Assembly (NCBI GenBank): GCA_028709565.1
Contig: JAQVWU010000172.1
Coordinates: forward strand, 1-6,569
From: Eubacteriales bacterium
Lineage (GTDB): Bacteria; Bacillota; Clostridia; Oscillospirales; CAG-272
Reading direction: 5' to 3'
DNA: 6,569 bases
The translations under genes were made by a program, and so were the position numbers. Below are positions 1 through 4,914 of the stretch, one piece after another; position 1 is the stretch's first letter; each line of letters starts with the position of its first letter. The notes beneath the pieces are model-generated. The model was not told the origin of the DNA, did not search any database, and saw only the letters and a list, made by a program, of their open reading frames with translations.

Positions 1-182
1 GACTTGATTGTCACTTGAAAACCGATATTTTTGTGCAAAAAATAATTATTATGCAACTTTTTATAAATTTCACACCTTTTTATCGGTTTACCCGGTGCGA
101 ATTGAGGTTATCGGAGGTTGCCAATACATATCAAACAATCCCGCGGAATGGGAAAAGGATGAACATTACGTCACAACCGCAT
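1..182. other. Intergenic spacer, no gene supported
   Basis: This AT-rich stretch holds no convincing gene. The longest plus-strand reading frame (about 64 codons from position 15) has no ribosome site, no recognisable protein features, and runs through the terminator at 183-207, so I treat it as chance. The stretch probably lies between the 3' end of the ThuA-like gene and a neighbour outside the window. Its visible structure is a 9-bp inverted repeat (19-27 with 81-89) and a 10-bp AT palindrome (41-50). Confidence 0.5.
19..89. repeat. Inverted repeat AAACCGATA / TATCGGTTT
   Basis: AAACCGATA at 19-27 is matched exactly by its reverse complement TATCGGTTT at 81-89, with 53 bases between. The interior is AT-rich and includes the palindrome AATAATTATT (41-50). 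No clear promoter lies beside it, so its role is unknown. A 9-bp match at this distance in AT-rich DNA could be chance, although the central CCGAT/ATCGG part is not low complexity. Confidence 0.3.
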
Positions 183-207
183 AAAAAAGGGGCTCCGCGA
201 GCCCCTT
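183..207 (-). terminator. Rho-independent terminator of the ThuA-like gene
   Basis: Read on the minus strand, GGGGCTC (205-199) and GAGCCCC (195-189) form a perfect 7-bp stem around a 3-base loop, followed directly by a run of six T (188-183). It begins 13 bases after the stop codon of the minus-strand gene at 221-883. On the plus strand the hairpin is followed by only two T, so it works mainly for the minus-strand transcript. Confidence 0.9.
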
Positions 208-220
208 AACTGTTGCGTGA

Positions 221-883
221 TTATCCCTTTGCCCATTTGACGGCGTTTATCATAATCTGCTGAATGACCTTGTCATGATAAATCGGGAAGGTTTCGTGGC
301 CGGGCTGGAAATAGAACACCCTGCCGTTGCCGCGGTGGTAGGCGCAGCCGGCGCGGAATACGCGGCAGCCCTCGAAGGCGCCGATATAGACCAGCTCGTC
401 GGGCTGGGGGATGTCGTAGTATTCGTTGTACCCCTCTTCAACCTCTATATCCACCGGATTCGGAATCCCCTTCGCTATCGGGTGACCCGGCAGGGTGCAC
501 CACAGCTTTTCCCTGAAGAAACCCGGCACCGACAGGCTGCAGGAGGTACCCATGAGCAGCTTAAAGGGTTTGGAAAAATGCGCCGAATGGAGCGGAATCA
601 GTCCCATGCCCTCAAGCACCCGCTTCTGCACCTTTGCGGCGATATTGTCGGGTACCTCGTGGTGGCCTATATGACCCCACCACAGCAGCACGTCGGTCTC
701 GGCCAAAACACTGTCGGTCAGGCCGCATTCCGGGTCGTCCAGGGTGGCCGTCTTTGCCGTAATCTCCGGGTCGGCGTTGAGAAAATCGGCGATGGTGTTG
801 TGCATGCCGTTGGGGTAGACCGCCTTAACCGCGTCGTCGGTTTTGTTCTGCTTGTTTTCGCACCATACAAGTACTCTGATCAT
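221..883 (-). CDS. ThuA-family (trehalose utilisation-like) protein
   Basis: This is a 220-residue cytoplasmic protein of the ThuA family, which has a class I glutamine-amidotransferase-like flavodoxin fold. Visible family landmarks are the N-terminal strand IRVLVWCEN, VYPNGMHNTIADFL (22-35), the DVLLWWGHIGHHEV segment (64-77), GLIPLHSAHFSKPFK (94-108) with GTSC just after, and YFQPGHETFPIYHD (191-204) near the C-terminus. No signal peptide or membrane segment is present and the length is normal for a single-domain member. ThuA proteins are linked to trehalose and related disaccharide catabolism in rhizobia; the Firmicute homologues are poorly characterised and no sugar genes lie nearby, so the substrate is unknown. 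The ATG at 883 is supported by GAGGA about 6 bases upstream (894-890). The gene has its own promoter (955-983) and terminator (183-207), so it is probably monocistronic. Confidence 0.9.
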   Translation of the reverse strand: MIRVLVWCENKQNKTDDAVKAVYPNGMHNTIADFLNADPEITAKTATLDDPECGLTDSVLAETDVLLWWGHIGHHEVPDNIAAKVQKRVLEGMGLIPLHSAHFSKPFKLLMGTSCSLSVPGFFREKLWCTLPGHPIAKGIPNPVDIEVEEGYNEYYDIPQPDELVYIGAFEGCRVFRAGCAYHRGNGRVFYFQPGHETFPIYHDKVIQQIMINAVKWAKG

Positions 884-928
884 GTTAATTCCTCACTTGT
901 TTATTTAATAAAATTTGAATGACTTCAG

Positions 929-973
929 CAAAAATAAAAATATCCGTTTGATTCACTATATCACACAAACGGA
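929..973 (-). terminator. Possible ychF terminator hairpin, overlapping the ThuA-gene promoter
   Basis: TCCGTTTG (943-950) and CAAACGGA (966-973) are exact 8-bp inverted arms around a 15-base loop. On the minus strand the hairpin is followed by TATTTTTATTTTT (941-929), a broken T tract, 33 bases after the ychF stop. That fits a moderate intrinsic terminator. The loop also contains the -10 box of the promoter for the downstream gene, so the repeat may instead be, or also be, an operator. Confidence 0.5.
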
Positions 974-983
974 GACTTGTAAA
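955..983 (-). promoter_or_regulatory. Sigma-A promoter for the ThuA-like gene
   Basis: On the minus strand TTTACA (983-978, 5 of 6 to consensus) is followed after 17 bases by TATAGT (960-955, 5 of 6), with a TGA extended -10 triplet directly before it. Predicted transcription starts near 948, leaving a leader of about 65 bases before the ATG at 883. The inverted repeat 943-950/966-973 brackets the -10 box, which would suit repressor binding. Confidence 0.65.
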
Positions 984-1005
984 GTGGCGATTAAATTATT
1001 TTCGC

Positions 1006-2097
1006 CTACACATTAAACCGAAACAGCGTCACGTCCCCGTCCTTCATGACATACTCTTTACCCTCGCTGCGCACCAGGCCCTTTTCCTTGGCGGCGTTCA
1101 TCGAACCGCAGGCGACAAGGTCGTCGTAGGCCACAATCTCGGCGCGGATGAAGCCCCGCTCGAAGTCGGTGTGGATCTTGCCGGCGGCGCGGGGGGCGGT
1201 GGTGCCCTTTTGGATGGTCCAGGCTCTGACCTCCTTGGGTCCCGCGGTCAGAAAGCTGATGAGCCCCAGCAGCTCGTAGCCGGCTTTGACCAGTTTGTCC
1301 AGCCCGCTTTGCTCAAGCCCGACGGCTGTCAGATACTCTTTCTTTTCTTCCGGGGGCAGCTCGGCGATTTCCGCCTCAATGGAGGCGCAGATGGGGATTA
1401 CCGCGGCCCCCTCGCTGGTGGCATGCTCCTGCAGCTGCAGGTAGGCCCCGTGCCCCGACAGAGCGCCTATATCATCCTCGTCGATATTGGCGGCGTAGAT
1501 TACCGGTTTGAGGGAGAGCAGCGGTATGTCCTCCAGCATTTCGGCTTCCTCCGGGGCAAATTCCAGCCCCCTTGCCGATATGCCCTCGTTTAGCGACGCC
1601 AGCAGCCTCTCCAGCAGGGCGATCTCCTTCTCCAGCGAGCGGTCCCCCTTGAGCAGCTTCTTCGCCCGCTCCAGCCGCCGCTCCACCAGCTCGATATCGG
1701 CGTATATCAGCTCCATATTGACAATCTCCAGGTCGCGCATGGGGTTGGTGTCCCCCTCCACATGGGAGATGTCATCGTTCTCGAAGCAGCGCACCACATG
1801 CACCACCGCGTCCACCTCGCGGATATGGGACAAAAACTTATTGCCCAGGCCCTCACCGCGGGAAGCGCCCCGCACCAGGCCCGCTATATCCACAAATTCT
1901 ATAACAGCCGGGGTATATTTCTCCGGCTTGTACATGTCGGCCAGCACGTCGAGTCTGCTGTCGGGAATGGCAACCACGCCGATATTGGGCTCAATGGTGC
2001 AGAAGGGATAATTCGCCGCCTGAGCGCCCGCGTTGGTTATCGCGTTGAACAGTGTGCTCTTTCCCACGTTTGGCAGACCCACTATACCGAGTTTCAT
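1006..2097 (-). CDS. ychF: Redox-regulated ATPase YchF (Obg-family P-loop NTPase)
   Basis: The 363-residue product matches the usual length of YchF/OLA1. It shows the P-loop GLPNVGKS (7-14), switch II DIAGLV (70-75, DxxG), and the G4 position NIDE (204-207), the NxxE form that lets YchF prefer ATP over GTP. The CAS motif (237-239) stands at G5. A helical insert (about 128-172) corresponds to the coiled-coil A domain, and a C-terminal TGS domain (about 278-361) contains TAGPKEVRAW, IHTDFERGFIRAE and ends FRFNV, all hallmarks. The family is cytoplasmic, binds ribosomes and has been tied to stress and translation control. It sits alone, not beside pth as in many bacteria. The ATG at 2097 is fixed by the family N-terminus MKLGIVGLPNVGKST; the only SD-like sequence, AGGGG at 2115-2111, is 13 bases away, rather far, so initiation may be modest. 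Confidence 0.97.
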   Translation of the reverse strand: MKLGIVGLPNVGKSTLFNAITNAGAQAANYPFCTIEPNIGVVAIPDSRLDVLADMYKPEKYTPAVIEFVDIAGLVRGASRGEGLGNKFLSHIREVDAVVHVVRCFENDDISHVEGDTNPMRDLEIVNMELIYADIELVERRLERAKKLLKGDRSLEKEIALLERLLASLNEGISARGLEFAPEEAEMLEDIPLLSLKPVIYAANIDEDDIGALSGHGAYLQLQEHATSEGAAVIPICASIEAEIAELPPEEKKEYLTAVGLEQSGLDKLVKAGYELLGLISFLTAGPKEVRAWTIQKGTTAPRAAGKIHTDFERGFIRAEIVAYDDLVACGSMNAAKEKGLVRSEGKEYVMKDGDVTLFRFNV

Positions 2098-2186
2098 TTT
2101 TTTCTGATGTCCCCTTTTTTTATTGGATATTTAAATATTTGGATTCTTTATGTTTTTGATTAATCGTTTTTTACGAATATCATTGT

Positions 2187-2215
2187 ATTATAATACAGAT
2201 AATAAAAAAGAGCAA
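2187..2215 (-). promoter_or_regulatory. Putative promoter for ychF
   Basis: On the minus strand a perfect TATAAT (2192-2187) lies 17 bases from TTGCTC (2215-2210, 3 of 6 to consensus). Transcription would start near 2180, giving a leader of about 83 bases. The -10 is embedded in a perfect 14-bp palindrome, TGTATTATAATACA (2184-2197), so TATAAT is readable on both strands, but no -35-like hexamer is correctly placed for the plus strand. Confidence 0.55.
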
Positions 2216-2273
2216 GAGAAGCCATGATTTATTCGAAAAGTTAATTAAAATGTATAAAAGAATTCATTTTCCG

Positions 2274-2305
2274 TTCACCAATATGTGTCCAAAATGGGAT
2301 ATAAT
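2274..2305 (+). promoter_or_regulatory. Putative promoter for the two-component operon
   Basis: TATAAT at 2300-2305 is a perfect -10 hexamer 77 bases upstream of the regulator ATG. No good -35 exists at 16-18 bases; the best match, TTCACC (2274-2279, 4 of 6), leaves a 20-base spacer. A poor -35 with a perfect -10 is typical of activator-dependent promoters, and OmpR-family regulators often control their own operon, but autoregulation here is inference. Confidence 0.45.
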
Positions 2306-2342
2306 GAACATGGACAAATTTTTAACTAAGTCCATAATTAAG
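2286..2342 (+). promoter_or_regulatory. Candidate operator repeats upstream of the response regulator
   Basis: TGTCCA (2286-2291) and TGGACA (2311-2316) are exact inverted hexamers bracketing the TATAAT box. A third half-site, GTCCA (2330-2334), inverts against TGGAC (2311-2315). Downstream, TAACTAAG (2323-2330) and TAATTAAG (2335-2342) form a direct repeat with a 12-base period and one mismatch. Direct repeats are the usual target shape for OmpR/PhoB-type dimers. Function is not demonstrated and the region is AT-rich, so part of this may be chance. Confidence 0.35.
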
Positions 2343-2382
2343 AGTTTACATCTAAACATAACAAATACAACGGAGGATTAAA

Positions 2383-3075
2383 ATGATGGGTACAAAGATA
2401 CTTGCGGTCGACGATGATGTCAATATCTGTGACATGCTCAGGCTATACCTGGAAAATGAAGGCTACGAGGTAAAAACCGCCAACGACGGCGCCGAGGGCG
2501 TCAGCTTTTTCAAAATGTACGAACCCGACCTGGTACTGCTCGACATAATGCTGCCCAAGAAAGACGGCTGGCAGGTCTGCCGTGAAATCCGCGAGGTTTC
2601 GTCCAAACCGATAATTATGATAACCGCCAAGGGCGAGGTGTTCGACAAGGTGCTCGGGCTGGAGCTGGGCGCAGACGACTTCATGGTAAAGCCCTTTGAG
2701 ATGAAGGAACTGTCCGCCCGCATCAAAGCGGTGCTGCGCCGCTACTCGGCCCACGACAACCAGAGCGACGAAGAGGTCATCAAGTTTGAAAATATCGAAA
2801 TCAGTCTGCAGAAATACGAGCTCAAGCTCAACGGCAAGTCGGTGGACATACCCCCCAAGGAACTGGAACTGTTATACTTCCTCGCGTCCAACTACAACCG
2901 GGTCTTCACCCGCGACCAGCTGCTGGACAAGGTCTGGGGCTTTGACTACCTGGGCGACAGCAGAACGGTGGACGTGCATGTAAAGCGCCTGCGCGAGAAG
3001 CTGGAGGGTGTGTCGGACAAATGGATACTCAAGACCGTCTGGGGCGTAGGCTATAAATTCGAGATTCTCGAGTGA
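2383..3075 (+). CDS. OmpR/PhoB-family two-component response regulator
   Basis: This 230-residue cytoplasmic DNA-binding regulator has a receiver domain (about 4-120) and a winged-helix output domain (about 132-228). The receiver shows the acidic pocket D10-D12, phospho-acceptor D54 in LLDIMLP, T81 in MITAK, and K103 in VKPF, so all phosphorelay residues are present. The output domain has PPKELELLYFL (157-167), RDQLLDKVWG (177-186), the recognition helix around SRTVDVHVKRLREKL (193-207) and the closing wing TVWGVGYKF (218-226). A good SD, GGAGG at 2372-2376, lies 6 bases before the first of two tandem ATGs (2383 and 2386); either could start. It is followed by a histidine kinase on the same strand and is surely its partner. 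The subfamily (ResD-, ArlR- or PhoB-like) cannot be settled from sequence alone, so the regulon is unknown. Confidence 0.96.
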   Translation: MMGTKILAVDDDVNICDMLRLYLENEGYEVKTANDGAEGVSFFKMYEPDLVLLDIMLPKKDGWQVCREIREVSSKPIIMITAKGEVFDKVLGLELGADDFMVKPFEMKELSARIKAVLRRYSAHDNQSDEEVIKFENIEISLQKYELKLNGKSVDIPPKELELLYFLASNYNRVFTRDQLLDKVWGFDYLGDSRTVDVHVKRLREKLEGVSDKWILKTVWGVGYKFEILE

Positions 3076-3137
3076 GCCGGAACCGAATCGCAATATTTTA
3101 AGCTGAATAACGGCTGAAATCTGACACAATGGGTTAT

Positions 3138-3175
3138 ATATGGCCGGAGGTACCGCCCTGGTCCTCCGGCCGTAT
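3138..3175 (+). other. GC-rich hairpin between regulator and kinase genes
   Basis: GGCCGGAGG (3142-3150) pairs perfectly with CCTCCGGCC (3163-3171). Pairing extends outward by four more pairs (3138-3141 with 3172-3175, one a G-U) and inward by ACC/GGT after one bulged base. It sits 62 bases after the regulator stop and 26 bases before the kinase ATG. No T tract follows (the next bases are TCTATAACG), so it is not a normal intrinsic terminator. It may stabilise the upstream message, attenuate kinase expression, or be a protein-binding site. Confidence 0.6.
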
Positions 3176-3201
3176 TCTATAACGACCGGAAGTGAGAAAT
3201 T

Positions 3202-4683
3202 ATGTTCAAGAGCGTATTCGCGAAATATATCACGGCTTTTATGCTGATTATTGTTATCAGTTTTACCATCCTCGCGGCGATTATCGGCTCTTTAATTTCC
3301 GATTATTCAAACAGGACCACCCAGGACACATTGTACCGCACGGCGACCAACGTCAAGAAATACATTGAAAACGGCTACGCCATCTCGGACGCCGTGGATT
3401 TTGTCGATTTTATCAACTCGGACGAGCAGAGCATCATGCAGGATATCTCCACCCTCGCCATGTACAATACCGATTCGGTCATCTTCATCACCGACCGCCG
3501 CGGTGAGATACTCATCTCAAACGAACTCACCACCGGCATGGAGGTCACGGGCACCGTTTCGGAAGCCATCTTCAACGAGCTGGTCCTGGAGGGCACCCTC
3601 AAGCGCAGCGACACCCTCTCGGGGCTGTTTGAGACGAAATATATAACCTACGCCATCCCCGTATACATCTACGGCGGGGAGCTGGCGGGGTCGGTTTTCG
3701 TGTGCGCCTCGGCGGAGAGCATCAACGACCTCGTGGAGATTACCATCAAGGCGCTGGTAATGGCATCGCTGTGGGTACTCCTCGCCGCCCTCATCGCCGT
3801 GTATTTCATCACCGATAAGATTATCGGTCCCCTTAAAGAGATGGGCAAGGCCGCCAAAAGCTTTGCCGCCGGCCACTTTGACGTGCGGGTGCCGGTTATC
3901 GGTCAGGATGAGGTTGCCGAGCTTGCCACCGCCTTCAACAACATGGCCGGTTCACTGGCCTCACTTGAGGAGATGCGCAGCAGCTTCCTCGCCAACGTGT
4001 CCCATGACCTGCGCACCCCCATGACCGTCATCGGCGGCTATATCGACAGCATCATCGAGGGGGTCATCCCGCCCGAAAAGCAGCCCTATTATCTCGACCT
4101 CATCGCAAACGAGGTGCGCCGCCTGTCCCGGCTGGTCTCAACCCTGCTGGACATCACCCGCATCCAGGCGGGCGACCGCAAATTCAACATGGCGCCCTTT
4201 GACATCAGCGAAACGGCGCGGCAGATACTCATCTCCTTTGAGCAGCAGATTGAAGAAAAGAAACTCAATGTGGAATTTGCCAGCGACGAGGACAAGATGT
4301 TTGTGCTGGCCGACAGGGATGCCGTCCATCAGATTCTCTACAACATCTGCGACAACGGCGTCAAGTTCTCGAGGGAGGGGGGCCTGTACCGCATCAGCCT
4401 GACCGCCCGCGACCATAAAGTGCATGTCTCGGTCTACAACGAAGGGGAGGGCATCCCCACAGAGGAGCTGCCCCATGTCTTTGACCGCTTCTACAAGACT
4501 GACAAGAGCCGCGGCCTGGACAAAACCGGCACCGGTCTGGGGCTCTATATAGCCAAGACCATCATCGACGCCCACGACGAGGAGATCTCGGTAAAGAGCG
4601 AACCCGGCGAATACTGTGAATTTACCTTTACCCTGAAACAGACCGCCGAACCTGCCGCCAAATCCGGGGTGAGCGGTAAATAG
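3202..4683 (+). CDS. Membrane sensor histidine kinase with HAMP domain
   Basis: This 493-residue class I kinase is the partner of the upstream regulator. Order of parts: short cytoplasmic start, TM1 (about 9-33), extracytoplasmic sensor (about 34-182), TM2 (about 183-203), HAMP (about 204-256), HisKA dimerisation domain with SHDLRTP (267-273, phosphorylated H268), and HATPase_c domain. The ATP site shows the N box QILYNICDNGVKFS (377-390, N381 and N385), a G1 box NEGEGIP (413-419), the F box FDRFYKTD and G2 GTGLGLYIAK (443-452). The G1 box has N413 where Asp is usual. The sensor contains DSVIFITDRRGEILISN (91-107), a strand-turn-strand pattern reminiscent of Cache/PDC domains, but the ligand is unknown. 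The ribosome site is weak (GGAAGTGAG, 3188-3196). A 126-base gap with a hairpin separates it from the regulator, and a strong terminator follows. Confidence 0.96.
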   Translation: MFKSVFAKYITAFMLIIVISFTILAAIIGSLISDYSNRTTQDTLYRTATNVKKYIENGYAISDAVDFVDFINSDEQSIMQDISTLAMYNTDSVIFITDRRGEILISNELTTGMEVTGTVSEAIFNELVLEGTLKRSDTLSGLFETKYITYAIPVYIYGGELAGSVFVCASAESINDLVEITIKALVMASLWVLLAALIAVYFITDKIIGPLKEMGKAAKSFAAGHFDVRVPVIGQDEVAELATAFNNMAGSLASLEEMRSSFLANVSHDLRTPMTVIGGYIDSIIEGVIPPEKQPYYLDLIANEVRRLSRLVSTLLDITRIQAGDRKFNMAPFDISETARQILISFEQQIEEKKLNVEFASDEDKMFVLADRDAVHQILYNICDNGVKFSREGGLYRISLTARDHKVHVSVYNEGEGIPTEELPHVFDRFYKTDKSRGLDKTGTGLGLYIAKTIIDAHDEEISVKSEPGEYCEFTFTLKQTAEPAAKSGVSGK

Positions 4684-4721
4684 TATAACTCCCGTATCAA
4701 TACCAATAATATGGCATGAAT

Positions 4722-4766
4722 AATGGTAATCCTGTACATTATGACGGGATTGCCATTGTTTTTTTT
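4722..4766 (+). terminator. Rho-independent terminator of the two-component operon
   Basis: Bases 4722-4735 (AATGGTAATCCTGT) pair with 4744-4757 (ACGGGATTGCCATT) in a 14-bp stem with two G-U pairs and an 8-base loop, followed after one G by eight consecutive T (4759-4766). It lies 38 bases after the kinase stop codon and separates this operon from the pilin-like genes. Confidence 0.92.
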
Positions 4767-4793
4767 CGTTAAACATTACCGAATAAATAATTG

Positions 4794-4822
4794 TTGCATT
4801 TTATCAAATTATATGCTATAAT
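4794..4822 (+). promoter_or_regulatory. Extended -10 sigma-A promoter for the pilin-like genes
   Basis: TATAAT (4817-4822) is a perfect -10 box with the extended TGC triplet directly in front (4814-4816). TTGCAT (4794-4799) stands 17 bases upstream as a -35 (3 of 6 to consensus). Transcription would start near 4829, about 86 bases before the ATG. With a terminator just upstream, the pilin-like genes are an independent unit. Confidence 0.7.
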
Positions 4823-4828
4823 TTTTTA

Positions 4829-4914
4829 CATAAAATGAAAAATTTTTAACCGTTTCCCGCACTATCGCGGGATATATACAATATATAATACTATATACTA
4901 TACGGGTAATAATT
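4829..4914 (+). other. AT-rich 5' leader of the pilin-like gene with small hairpin
   Basis: The predicted leader contains CCCGC (4856-4860) pairing with GCGGG (4867-4871) around a 6-base loop, followed by about 30 bases made almost wholly of A and T. A second CGGG (4903-4906) stands 8 bases before the start codon, where a ribosome site would be, and could compete for the same CCCG. No recognised riboswitch family is apparent. Alternative pairing is a hypothesis only. Confidence 0.3.

Noticed and set aside
15..209. 64-codon plus-strand frame, including a 16-codon end starting at an ATG after GGAAAAGG (about 161)
   Set aside because: The sequence has no protein-like character and its 3' end is made by the terminator hairpin of the opposite gene.
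275..922. Long plus-strand reading frame of 215 codons opposite the ThuA-like gene
   Set aside because: It is the antisense shadow of a clear ThuA-family gene. It has no domain features and no ribosome site, and GC-ending codons on the coding strand naturally keep the opposite frame open.
1508..2163. Several plus-strand frames of 133-167 codons opposite ychF
   Set aside because: They are Ser/Arg- or His-rich shadows of a universally conserved gene, with no SD.
2250..2258. TATAAA at 2253-2258 as an alternative promoter for the regulator
   Set aside because: No -35-like hexamer at 16-18 bases, and the perfect TATAAT at 2300-2305 is nearer the gene.
4138..4776. Minus-strand reading frame of 212 codons opposite the kinase
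   Set aside because: It overlaps the conserved HisKA and ATPase domains of a well-supported kinase and crosses its terminator, so it is a shadow frame.
4835..4849. Tiny ATG AAA AAT TTT TAA leader peptide in the pilin leader
   Set aside because: Four codons with no ribosome site in an AT-rich tract, readily explained by chance.
4871..4902. Dense ATATA words as a possible origin or binding array
   Set aside because: Low-complexity AT sequence with no fixed period and no DnaA-box-like nonamers seen.
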